Assembly (NCBI RefSeq): GCF_963662885.1
Contig: NZ_OY760062.1
Location: 62,001-126,000, forward strand
DNA length: 64,000 bases
Source: an uncultured Pseudodesulfovibrio sp.
Lineage (GTDB): Bacteria; Desulfobacterota; Desulfovibrionia; Desulfovibrionales; Desulfovibrionaceae
Reading direction: 5' to 3'
Position numbers and translations under genes: made by a program. The notes below the pieces were generated by a model, which searched no databases, had not been told where the DNA came from, and worked only from the letters and a program-made list of their open reading frames with translations. Positions 7,401-15,287 of this stretch are shown here, in pieces (the first letter of the stretch is position 1; every line of letters begins with the position of its first letter).

Positions 7401-8612
7401 TCAGGCCGGGTTTTCCTCCAGCAAAAGCATGGACAGGGAGCCTACCAGAAAGGTCGCTTCGGACAGAAGATCGCGGGCGATGGTCGGGTAATCGTCGCTG
7501 AGCACGTGGCTGATGCCGCCACCCGAGGCCGCGTCGAACCGCTTGAGCTTGGCTGCCAGGGCTTCCGGGGATTTGGTCAGTCGGCTGTAATGCAGGATGG
7601 GCGCGTCCAGAACCAGGGCCGTGCGGCCCTCGACCCCGGTGAGCCGCTCATGCACGGGCCGGGTGAAGCGCACGCCTTCCTCGTTGCGGAAGAGCCTGAG
7701 CTGCAGGTCGGGCCACAGACCGTAGCCCGCTTTGCAGCGGGTCTCGTCCGGGTACAGGGTCATGCGCGGGAACCAGCAGGCCGTGAGTCTTTTCACCAGC
7801 AGGCAGGCCGGGAGCAGCCCCCAGACATCCTCGCTGAACCGTTCATCGCCGTCCAGGTACAGGACCCAGTCACCGGTACACCCGTCGAGCATGCGATTGC
7901 GCTGGCTGGCGAAGTCGTCCAGGGGATGGGCCAGTTGGCGAATGGGCGCGGCGCAGGCGAAGTCGCGGCCGGGCGCTTGTTCGGCGTCCCAGAGGACCAC
8001 CACTTCGCGGACCCAGTCCGGAAACTGGGCGAAAAATTCATCGAGCCCGGGCTCGTCCGGAGCCAGGATCACGCCCACGGACAGGTCCGGGGCCTGAACG
8101 CCGACATGGCTCAGGTATGAGCTGTTGATGGCCTGGTGGGGCTTGGCGTTCATGAACAGTCGCTGGAGATTGCGGTATGCCCCGCGGGTCTCCTCGGACA
8201 GAGACGGGTTCAGGGCCAGGGCCGCCTTGTCCGGGCTGATGCCGCTCATGGCCAGGATATAGAGCTGCGCCCAGGGCGAAGTGTCGGCCAGAACAACCGT
8301 CCTCGCATCCGGAGCATTCCACATGGGATTGGCGGCCAGAAAGGCGCGCGCCGTAGCCGGGTCGGTTTCACAGACCACCAGTCTGGCGGTTTCGGGCAGC
8401 CCTGCGGCCAGGGCCAGCGCGTGTTCTCCATTGCCCAGGCCGAAGAGAACCAGGGTCTCGCCCCGGCTCTTTTCGAGGATGCGCAGAGAGCGTTCGGCAA
8501 AGGCGGCCACTTCGGCAGCATCGGATGCGGGCGGGAGCGAGGCCGGAGCCGCATTCTGGAAGTCGAATTCAAGAACGGCGGCGGTATATGCTTCAATCAA
8601 TCTATTGTTCAT
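7401..8612 (-). CDS. Glycosyltransferase family 2 protein
   Basis: This 403-residue protein has a C-terminal family-2 glycosyltransferase domain, with WVLYLDGDERF (DxD-type metal site) and a late GLWPDLQLRLFR stretch as in WaaE-like enzymes. The N-terminal 160 residues hold a glycine-rich GLGNGEHALALA motif. This resembles the nucleotide-binding-like segment found in motility-associated glycosyltransferases and also seen in the 13506-15179 gene. The start ATG at 8612 overlaps the end of the upstream glycosyltransferase by 11 bases, indicating coupling. Position downstream of fliS suggests flagellin or surface glycan modification, which is inference. Confidence 0.8.
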   Translation of the reverse strand: MNNRLIEAYTAAVLEFDFQNAAPASLPPASDAAEVAAFAERSLRILEKSRGETLVLFGLGNGEHALALAAGLPETARLVVCETDPATARAFLAANPMWNAPDARTVVLADTSPWAQLYILAMSGISPDKAALALNPSLSEETRGAYRNLQRLFMNAKPHQAINSSYLSHVGVQAPDLSVGVILAPDEPGLDEFFAQFPDWVREVVVLWDAEQAPGRDFACAAPIRQLAHPLDDFASQRNRMLDGCTGDWVLYLDGDERFSEDVWGLLPACLLVKRLTACWFPRMTLYPDETRCKAGYGLWPDLQLRLFRNEEGVRFTRPVHERLTGVEGRTALVLDAPILHYSRLTKSPEALAAKLKRFDAASGGGISHVLSDDYPTIARDLLSEATFLVGSLSMLLLEENPA

Positions 8613-9681
8613 TGCGGATTCCTTTGCGTCGGAGCAGTTCCAGGTACACGGCTTCGAGTTTCCGGGCGATATCCTGCATGCGGAACAGGCGTGCGGCCTT
8701 TTCCTGACCGGCCTTCCCCATGCGTCGAGCTTCATCGGGATGGGAAAACAGATACTTGAGGGCCATTGCATACTCCTCCCCGCTGTTTGCCACAAGCCCG
8801 GTGACGCCGTGGTCCACCAGTTCGAGCTGGGCGTTGTCACGCAGCCCCTCGCTCGGGTGGGTGACTACGGGCAGGCCGCAGGCCATGGCCTCGGCAATGA
8901 CCAGTCCGAAAGACTCGCCCGTGTCGTTGGCGTGGGCAAGGACCGAAACCCCGTTCAGAAAGGAGGCGATCTCAGAGTCCGTACGGACCTGTTCGCGAAA
9001 CAGGACGTGTCCCTGCAGGCCGTGTGTGCGCACGTACTCCTCGGCCTCGGGAATGCCGCCGATGATGAAGTAGCGGAAGTCCGGCACCTCGCGCACGAGC
9101 AGGGGCAGAAAGTCCAGGGCGAGGCGTGACCATTTGCCAGGGTCGGGCCGTGAGATACGCCCTGCCACGGGCCTGGTGAAATCCCGGTCCTGTCTGGCCA
9201 TCCTGGCGAACAGGTCGGTGTCAACGGGATTGTACAGGTATGAATAGCGGTCCGGGTCGGGGCCGATGCCCGTGACCTTGATGAAGCGGTCCAGGCAAAA
9301 GCGCGAGACGAACAGGGTGTGGTCGATTATCTCGGCCTGCGGGCTGGGGTCGTGGCGGCCGAAGACGTTGGTCTCCACCACCACGGGTACGCGGGCGCGC
9401 TTGATGGGTTTGAGCAGGTCCGGTTCGGGCCATCCCGCGCGGTGTACGTGCACGATGTCCGGTTTGAAGCGGTCGAGCACGCCGAGCAGGTCGCCCCCGA
9501 TGAAGGTGTCCACGCCCGCCGTGCGTATCTGGGCGGCGCGCACGCCGTTCATCCGGCTGTAGACCGCCGGGGTGAACCTGGACTGATCGAGGTTGGTCAC
9601 GAAGAGCTGCATGACCTTCTCCGTGCCGCCCAGACTCAGGGATTTGATCACGTGGAGCACGCGGACAGGGGGTTCAATCAT
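8602..9681 (-). CDS. Glycosyltransferase family 4 protein
   Basis: This 359-residue GT-B enzyme has an N-terminal LHVIKSLSLGGTEKVM motif typical of GT4 and a C-terminal donor-binding region with SFGLVIAEAMACGLPVV and the conserved acidic residue. It should transfer a sugar from a nucleotide-sugar to a glycan or protein acceptor. The start is uncertain: ATG at 9681 begins the conserved domain but has no clear Shine-Dalgarno, and ATG at 9699 is also possible. It is coupled to the GT2 gene downstream and lies after the fliS terminator, so it may have its own promoter. Confidence 0.88.
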   Translation of the reverse strand: MIEPPVRVLHVIKSLSLGGTEKVMQLFVTNLDQSRFTPAVYSRMNGVRAAQIRTAGVDTFIGGDLLGVLDRFKPDIVHVHRAGWPEPDLLKPIKRARVPVVVETNVFGRHDPSPQAEIIDHTLFVSRFCLDRFIKVTGIGPDPDRYSYLYNPVDTDLFARMARQDRDFTRPVAGRISRPDPGKWSRLALDFLPLLVREVPDFRYFIIGGIPEAEEYVRTHGLQGHVLFREQVRTDSEIASFLNGVSVLAHANDTGESFGLVIAEAMACGLPVVTHPSEGLRDNAQLELVDHGVTGLVANSGEEYAMALKYLFSHPDEARRMGKAGQEKAARLFRMQDIARKLEAVYLELLRRKGIRNEQ

Positions 9682-9761
9682 GGCGGAAAGGTGACACATG
9701 CCGCATGTGTTGTAAATGTCCGTCCATGATTGAATAAAAGCGGTTGGTGTGCGCCGCAAAG

Positions 9762-9786
9762 AAAACCGGCCCCTTTCGGGGCCGGG
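9762..9786 (-). terminator. Intrinsic terminator after fliS
   Basis: The minus strand forms CCGGCCCC, loop GAAA-like, GGGGCCGG followed by TTTTCTTT, just 4 bases past the fliS stop codon. Confidence 0.85.
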
Positions 9787-9789
9787 GAA

Positions 9790-10410
9790 TCATCGGTTGG
9801 CGTTGTTGTACGCGTTGGCCGCGCGGAATTTGGCGGCCGAGGCCCCGGTGCGCAGCGGGGCAGGGGCGGCAGGCTCGGCTGGTGCGGCCTTGGTTGCAGG
9901 CTTAGGCTTTGCCTTGGGCGCGGTCTGCGGCTGAGCCGGGGGAGTCTGCACGTTCAGGACCGGCGGTGCCTGCGGAGTCTGCGGTACCGGAGCGGCCTGC
10001 GGCGCGCTCTTGGAAACGGTGTCGCCGGGGGCCGCCTTGCCGTCGTGGATAGGCACGATTTGGGCGTAGGCCGAGCGCAAGCCGTCCAGGATCTTGATGA
10101 CGTCGTCGATCATCTTGTTGTCCAGACGGATGTTGGCCTTGACCAACTGAGAGGTGCAGAACATGTACAGCTGTCCAAGCTTGGGAGTGATATCCCCTCC
10201 CTTTTCCTTGTTCAGACTTTCTGACAGCTCATGGATGATCGCCATGGCCTTGGATATGTAGATGCCCTTTTTGGCATAGTCCCTGTTGTCGATTTCCCGC
10301 TTCGCCCGTTTGAGGAATTTGATCGCCGCCTCATAGAGCATGAGGAGGAGTTCCCCCTGGGTGGTGGTTTCGATCTGGGTCGCCAGGTATGCCTTCGCTG
10401 GGTTGGCCAT
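9790..10410 (-). CDS. fliS: FliS, flagellin export chaperone with Pro/Ala-rich tail
   Basis: FliS binds flagellin in the cytoplasm and delivers it for export. Residues 1-125 match FliS: an early KAYLATQIETTTQGELLLMLY stretch (shown by its pieces KAYL and ELLLMLYEAAIKFL), then YISKAMAIIHELSESLN and a final helix. Residues about 126-206 are an extra Pro/Ala/Lys-rich tail that most FliS proteins of about 130 residues lack. The ATG at 10410 has AAGGAG 6-7 bases upstream; a TTG one codon earlier is less likely. It follows fliD by 13 bases, so flagellin-related genes fliD-fliS form an operon. Confidence 0.93.
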   Translation of the reverse strand: MANPAKAYLATQIETTTQGELLLMLYEAAIKFLKRAKREIDNRDYAKKGIYISKAMAIIHELSESLNKEKGGDITPKLGQLYMFCTSQLVKANIRLDNKMIDDVIKILDGLRSAYAQIVPIHDGKAAPGDTVSKSAPQAAPVPQTPQAPPVLNVQTPPAQPQTAPKAKPKPATKAAPAEPAAPAPLRTGASAAKFRAANAYNNANR

Positions 10411-10423
10411 CAATTACTCCTTG

Positions 10424-12166
10424 CTATTCAAGCTGTGCCAATGCCGCTTCAAGTTGCCCCTGCTGAAGCTGGTATTGTCCCAGCAACGTGTCGAGGCGCG
10501 AATACTTCAAGCGCAGGTTGCGTTCAAGTTTTTCGATCCGGGTCTCTTCATAGGCGATCTTGTCATCAATGGAGTCCATGATGTCGCCATAGTTGTTTTG
10601 CAAGACCGCAAGGGGACCGCCTTCAAAGGTAAATTTGTTGTACGGCTTGGTCAGTTCCGTCAATTCATTGATCATTTCGGTGGCCTTGCCCGTCTTGATC
10701 GCCATCTTGCCGCTGTAGGTACCGGCTGCGGTGTTGTTCAGCCGGACGGCCATACCCAGCGCGTCGCCGGACAGTCCGGTGATCTCCCATCCCGATACCG
10801 CGGCTTCCTCGCCGTTGATGGTCGCGCTGACGATCTGCGTGCCGTCGCTGACCACCTCGATATCGTATTCGCCCGGCTTGGTGGTTCCCTGGATCAGGGA
10901 GTCGAACGTGAAATCCGTTGTCCGGCTGACACCGGTGGGCTCCAGGGCGAACAGTTCGGCCACGGCGGTGGGGTCGTCCTGCAACGCCTCGTCCAGCTTG
11001 TCGTAGTCGATGGTCAACAGGCCGTAGGTGGCCGATCCCTGCTGGGCGTCGGTCATGATGCCGAGTTGGGACAGGGCTGAAAACTTGTCTCCGGACAAGG
11101 TGTCGGTATCCCAGGGGGTGAAGCCGATGCCGATATTCGCCGTGATGTTCTTCAGGTTCTGGGAAATGATGTCGATGCCGTAGTTGCCGGTCAGGATGGA
11201 CCCCTTGGTCTCGGACGTGTCGGTGAGCGAGTTGCCTCCGGTGCTGGTGCCGCCCTTGGTATCGTCCACCTTGGTCAGGGCTATGATCTGGGAACGGATG
11301 GCGTTGACCGACTCCACGAAGGAGGTGACGTTGTCCATGATGGCTTCGGTATCCGTGGTCACGGTCAGGCTGATGACCGAGTTGGGAGAAGCCTCCTTGA
11401 GATCCAGGGTGATGCCGGAAATGATGTCGTCGACCGTGTTGGAGCCGCGTTCGATCCAGCCCGCGTTGGAGGCCGGGAACCCGTCTACGCGAATCTGGCT
11501 GTTCTGGGCATTCTGGGTCTCGGTGAAGCTGCCCGCGCCGAACATCAGCGAACCGGCGTTGGAGATGACCAGCTGATTGTCCGCTCCCAATCCCTTGCCC
11601 GACAGCTGCAGGTGGTAGGACGTGCCGTCGAAGATGGTCGAGGCCTGGATGATCCCTCTCGAGTCCGGGTGGTTGTTGATCAGATCGACGAATCCTTCCA
11701 GGGTCGTGCCCGCATGGATGTCGTCGATGGTGATGGACTCCCCCCCATAGGAGAAGGTGAAGGTCGTGTCCGAGGAAGCGATGACCGAGTCCAGTGAGCT
11801 GGCTCCGGAATTGGTGATCAGGATGTCGTTGGTGGCCAACTGGTTGACGACCACGGTGTGGGTGGATTCGAGAGCGTCCGCGTCGGCCGATGCCATGAGC
11901 AGGTTTGTGTTGGAGCTGGACACGCCCTTGGTCATGAACTCGTTCAGGGAGTCCATGCCTTCCAGGGTGGTCTTCAGGCCGAGCAACTGGGTGTTCAGTT
12001 CCTGGAATTGCTCGTTCTTGATTTCCCAGGTGGCTTTCCAGTTCTCAAGGCGTGTGACACGGCTCCTCTCAACATCGACAAGCCCATCGATGAGCGAGTT
12101 GAAGTCCGTCCCGTTGCCCAGGCCGGTAAAGTTGATAGAACCTGATGTATACGTGCTGTCTGCCAT
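10424..12166 (-). CDS. fliD: FliD, flagellar filament cap protein
   Basis: This 580-residue protein begins SGSINFTGLGNGTDFNSLID, the FliD N-terminal signature. It has the expected N-terminal D0/D1 coiled region, a variable central part and a C-terminal coiled coil (residues about 500-580). FliD caps the growing filament and folds flagellin subunits. AAGGAAG lies 6 bases before the ATG. A sigma-54 promoter and a perfect dyad lie upstream. It is transcribed separately from flagellin, whose terminator lies between them, and together with fliS. Confidence 0.96.
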   Translation of the reverse strand: MADSTYTSGSINFTGLGNGTDFNSLIDGLVDVERSRVTRLENWKATWEIKNEQFQELNTQLLGLKTTLEGMDSLNEFMTKGVSSSNTNLLMASADADALESTHTVVVNQLATNDILITNSGASSLDSVIASSDTTFTFSYGGESITIDDIHAGTTLEGFVDLINNHPDSRGIIQASTIFDGTSYHLQLSGKGLGADNQLVISNAGSLMFGAGSFTETQNAQNSQIRVDGFPASNAGWIERGSNTVDDIISGITLDLKEASPNSVISLTVTTDTEAIMDNVTSFVESVNAIRSQIIALTKVDDTKGGTSTGGNSLTDTSETKGSILTGNYGIDIISQNLKNITANIGIGFTPWDTDTLSGDKFSALSQLGIMTDAQQGSATYGLLTIDYDKLDEALQDDPTAVAELFALEPTGVSRTTDFTFDSLIQGTTKPGEYDIEVVSDGTQIVSATINGEEAAVSGWEITGLSGDALGMAVRLNNTAAGTYSGKMAIKTGKATEMINELTELTKPYNKFTFEGGPLAVLQNNYGDIMDSIDDKIAYEETRIEKLERNLRLKYSRLDTLLGQYQLQQGQLEAALAQLE

Positions 12167-12194
12167 GGCTGCTTCCTTAATCGGAATATTTTTC

Positions 12195-12217
12195 CCATTT
12201 CATTAGGTATGAAATGG
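12195..12217 (-). promoter_or_regulatory. Perfect 9-bp dyad at the predicted fliD start site
   Basis: CCATTTCAT, spacer of 5, ATGAAATGG is a perfect inverted repeat. It covers the position where transcription from the sigma-54 promoter should begin (about 12209). It could be an operator or a 5-prime hairpin. Confidence 0.55.
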
Positions 12218-12219
12218 CT

Positions 12220-12235
12220 TGCAATCCTGATGCCA
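12220..12235 (-). promoter_or_regulatory. Sigma-54 promoter of fliD-fliS
   Basis: The minus strand reads TGGCATCAGGATTGCA. It has the GG-N10-GC spacing required for sigma-54 and matches TGGCAC-N5-TTGCA in all but one base. It is 53 bases before the fliD start codon. Confidence 0.8.
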
Positions 12236-12259
12236 CGGTGCGAGCTGAAAATTAGCCAA

Positions 12260-12297
12260 TAAAAACAATGGGCCGGACCCACGAGGAGCCCGGCCCG
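12260..12297 (-). terminator. Intrinsic terminator after flagellin gene
   Basis: A GGGCCGG stem with a 13-base loop and CCGGCCC partner is followed on the minus strand by ATTGTTTTTATTGG, about 30 bases past the flagellin stop codon. Confidence 0.75.
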
Positions 12298-12327
12298 AAA
12301 GTCGCCTTGAAGCGATGTGATTACCGA

Positions 12328-13215
12328 CTAGCCGAGCAGGGACAGGGCCATTCTCGGCATGCTGTTGGCCTGGGCCAACATGGAGACTGCCGACTGGGTC
12401 AGAATCTGGTTGCGCACGAATTCGGTCATCTCGGTGGCGACGTCGACGTCGGAGATGCGGGATTCGGCGGCCTGGACGTTCTCGGCCTGGATTTCCAGGA
12501 CGGTTACGGTGTTTTCCAGGCGGTTCTGCAGCGAACCAAGGTTGGCGCGGATCTTATCCTTGGAAATGATGGCCTTGTTCAGGACATCCAGGGACTGCTG
12601 AGCCAACTGCTGGGTGGAGATGGAGCGTCCGGCGGTACCACCAGCGGAGAGACCAACGCCCAGGGCGGATGCCGTGGCCGTGTTGATCTGCACGTAGTAG
12701 TAGTCCTCTGCGCTGTCGTTACCGGTACCGAAGTGGACCTTCAGCTTACCGGTGGCCTTGAGCGCGGACCCGTCGTGGGTCGAGGCGGACAGGGCGCCGT
12801 TGAGCAGGTAGATGCCGTTGAAGTCGGTCGAGCTGGCGATACGGGTGATTTCCGAAGCCATGGCCTGATACTCGGAGTCGATGATCAGACGCTGGTCGGA
12901 GTTGTAGGTACCCGTGGAGGCCTGCATGGCCAATTCCTTCATACGGATCAGCTTTTCATCGATAACGCCGAGCGCGCCGTCTGCCGTCTGGATGAGGGAG
13001 ATGGCGTCGTTGGCGTTGCGGATGCCCTGCTGAAGGGAGCTGATATCCGAACGCATCAGTTCGCGGACGGCCAGACCGGCCGCGTCGTCCGAAGACTGTG
13101 TGATGCGCAGACCCGAAGACAGGCGACGGGTGGACGTTTCCAGGTTGCCGTAAGAGACACCCAGGTTGCGTGCAGCGTTCATCGCCATCAAGTTGTGGTT
13201 GATAACCAGAGACAT
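12328..13215 (-). CDS. fliC: Flagellin
   Basis: This 295-residue flagellin has a short central domain. The N-terminal D0/D1 helix region starts MSLVINHNLMAMNAARNL and includes TRRLSSGLRITQSSDDAAGLAV. The C-terminal region ends VRNQILTQSAVSMLAQANSM, the FliC export and polymerisation segment. The variable middle (about residues 150-220) is small. The ATG at 13215 follows AAGGAGG with 5-base spacing. A textbook FliA (sigma-28) promoter lies about 95 bases upstream. The gene is monocistronic between its own promoter and terminator. Nearby glycosyltransferases suggest the filament is glycosylated, which is inference. Confidence 0.97.
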   Translation of the reverse strand: MSLVINHNLMAMNAARNLGVSYGNLETSTRRLSSGLRITQSSDDAAGLAVRELMRSDISSLQQGIRNANDAISLIQTADGALGVIDEKLIRMKELAMQASTGTYNSDQRLIIDSEYQAMASEITRIASSTDFNGIYLLNGALSASTHDGSALKATGKLKVHFGTGNDSAEDYYYVQINTATASALGVGLSAGGTAGRSISTQQLAQQSLDVLNKAIISKDKIRANLGSLQNRLENTVTVLEIQAENVQAAESRISDVDVATEMTEFVRNQILTQSAVSMLAQANSMPRMALSLLG

Positions 13216-13300
13216 AATTTCCTCCTTGAAATTGTTTTGGCTTCCATGCCTAGGTACTATCCCGGACGTTACATCCCGCCGGGAAAACCTTCTTTTGTTG
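13216..13300 (-). promoter_or_regulatory. Flagellin 5-prime leader with hairpin and GGA motifs
   Basis: The roughly 85-base leader has a CCCGG/CCGGG stem (13261-13283) whose 13-base loop carries CGGGATG, and a downstream AAGGAGGAAA ribosome binding site. A GGA in a hairpin loop plus a second GGA at the Shine-Dalgarno is the arrangement by which CsrA controls flagellin in Bacillus. A CsrA role here is inferred. Confidence 0.4.
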
Positions 13301-13306
13301 CCCACT

Positions 13307-13333
13307 TCATCGGCGGGGGCAGAGAAAACTTTA
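13307..13333 (-). promoter_or_regulatory. Sigma-28 (FliA) promoter of flagellin
   Basis: The minus strand has TAAAGTTT, an 11-base spacer and GCCGATGA. This matches the FliA consensus TAAAGTTT-N11-GCCGATAA at all but one position. Confidence 0.93.
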
Positions 13334-13505
13334 GGTTGCGTGAACTATTTTTTATGTCCCTGAACATCAGAAAATAATGTGGTCAGACGTACACGTCATA
13401 AAGCGGCCCAATTCCCTGGGAAAAGGGCGTCGGAAAAGGATGGAGAAGAACGCTAACTGTGCTGAAATGGAGGGAGAAATGCTTTGAGAGGCGGATGGTC
13501 CAAGA

Positions 13506-15179
13506 TCAAGCGAAGGTGCGGCGCATAACCTCAAGCAATCTTTGCATGCGGATTTCGTAGGTGTGCTGGGCCTGGATGCGCCGGGCCGCTGCCTGGCTGA
13601 TCCGTTCCCGCGCCCCCGGATCGGCTAGGTACCGTTCTATCAATCCGGGGATTTCTTCTACGGTTCTGTAGACGGCAGCCTCGCGGTCCAGGTCGAAGAG
13701 GTCTTCCATCTGCTCGCGGTGGTCGGTCAGTAAAAAACCACCGCAGGCCGGAACGTCGAAGACCCGTTGATTGACCGCACCCTTCATCTGACGGCTGGTG
13801 CAGTTGAAGTTGATTTCGGAGCGCGGATAGAAGCGGGGCAGATCCGCATAGTAGTCGAGATTGGGCAGAAGCCGGGCGTTCGAACCGTGCAGGAGGTTGG
13901 TCCAGCCGTCGTCGCCCACAACCAGCGGTGAAAAGGGCAGGGTGGCCCGTACGCAGGCCGACCTGTATTGCCGGGTGGCCTCCCAGGTGAGCAGGGATTC
14001 GGTGGCCAGCCGTTGTTCTCGGCGGGGCAGCCTGTCTATCGTATCCAGCCAGTCCGGGCGTTCCGCCTTGAGAAACCGGGCGACCGAGGTCTCGCCCGAT
14101 CGGCCGAAATCTCCGGCAACCTCCTCGTACTCCCGTGTCCGGGAGGCCGGCAGGCCGGACAGACCCAGGCATTTTTTCACCGGCCCGGTCATGGAGCTGC
14201 CGACAAAGGAGACTTCAGCGTTCCATTCTGGCGGTGCCGCTCCGGCATCCTGCCTGAACCGCCCGGGATCCGTGGCCAGGGGCAGGTAGTGAACGTGCCT
14301 GAATCCGCGGTCGTTCATGGCGTCCAGGTTGCCCGCGTCAAACGTGAAGATGACCGTGTTGTCCGCGCCCGGGTGGTCGTAGTCGAAGAGGATCAGGTGT
14401 GGGTTGTCCACGAACCAGGACGCCAAGGGCAGGCCCAGCTCGTCGAGCAGTCCGGCGAGTTTGCCCTCCCGGTCCAGACCGAAGTGGTTGACGGTCAGGA
14501 CCATGTCCGGTCGAAAATCGATAACCGCCTTGAGCAGTCCCTCGATGAATTCGCCCGAGCCGGTTTCACGGTTCAGGAGCGGCAGGGTGTGGTGGGCCAC
14601 TCCCAATCTGTCCAGGGCTGCCAGAATTTCGCGGCACAGGAAGTAGTCCGAGTCGAAGAAGAGCACGCGGGGAGCGTGGGAACGGAACTTGGGATACCGG
14701 GCCCGGGACCAGAAATCCGTGGTCGCGTTCGCCTTGATGGTTTGCGCCAGGGCACCGTAATAGGCCCGGTCCAGGCGTTGGTACAAGGGGAGAATCACCG
14801 GGGTCAACGGGCGACCGCCTTGAGCGGCCTGCCACTCGTCCAAACGGCGCAGGGCCAAGGCAGGGTCCGGGTCGTCCACGTGCAGGCAGACGGCTTCTCC
14901 CTTTTGGTCGAGAGCCCCGGTCAGTTCGAACAACCCGCGTTCCCTGTCCACCACGGCCACGGGCAGCCCCCGTTCGAGCAATCGAGCCAGACAATGGCCC
15001 AAACCGGCACCCAGGAGTACGGGCAGGTCGCCGTCTTGCACGGCATCGGCCAGCCCGGCTTCGCGCTCGCGTCCGTTTCGTCCCCACAGGTGCCAGGTCT
15101 TGCCCTGGATATGGATACGCAGGTCGGCGAGGGTCTCGTCGTCGTGGATTGGCTCGGCCGTGTATGGGATGGAACTCAT
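13506..15179 (-). CDS. CgeB-type glycosyltransferase (DUF3880 / GT1-like)
   Basis: This 557-residue protein has an N-terminal GAGLGHCLARLLERG stretch (about residues 60-75), a middle region of DUF3880 type with ADNTVIFTFDAGNLD and VHYLPLATDPGRF, and a C-terminal GT1-like domain. The C-terminal domain includes EINFNCTSRQMKGAVNQRVFD and PACGGFLLTD, as in CgeB-like glycosyltransferases. It lies upstream of flagellin on the same strand, separated by the flagellin promoter region. A job in flagellin glycosylation is likely but inferred. The start at 15179 follows an AAAGG-type site. Confidence 0.82.
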   Translation of the reverse strand: MSSIPYTAEPIHDDETLADLRIHIQGKTWHLWGRNGREREAGLADAVQDGDLPVLLGAGLGHCLARLLERGLPVAVVDRERGLFELTGALDQKGEAVCLHVDDPDPALALRRLDEWQAAQGGRPLTPVILPLYQRLDRAYYGALAQTIKANATTDFWSRARYPKFRSHAPRVLFFDSDYFLCREILAALDRLGVAHHTLPLLNRETGSGEFIEGLLKAVIDFRPDMVLTVNHFGLDREGKLAGLLDELGLPLASWFVDNPHLILFDYDHPGADNTVIFTFDAGNLDAMNDRGFRHVHYLPLATDPGRFRQDAGAAPPEWNAEVSFVGSSMTGPVKKCLGLSGLPASRTREYEEVAGDFGRSGETSVARFLKAERPDWLDTIDRLPRREQRLATESLLTWEATRQYRSACVRATLPFSPLVVGDDGWTNLLHGSNARLLPNLDYYADLPRFYPRSEINFNCTSRQMKGAVNQRVFDVPACGGFLLTDHREQMEDLFDLDREAAVYRTVEEIPGLIERYLADPGARERISQAAARRIQAQHTYEIRMQRLLEVMRRTFA

Positions 15180-15235
15180 AGATTGGACCTTTACTGCATT
15201 CGGGGCCTGCACGGCAAGAGCTGGCTAAAACGGAA

Positions 15236-15265
15236 AGGCCGCCCCGGTCTGAACCGGAGCGGCCT
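15236..15265 (-). terminator. Intrinsic terminator after the AsmA-like gene
   Basis: An AGGCCGC-CGGT stem with one mismatch and loop is followed on the minus strand by TTTCCGTTTTA, 22 bases after the stop codon of the 15288 gene. Confidence 0.7.
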
Positions 15266-15287
15266 CTTGAGTACCTTGGGTGGACGG

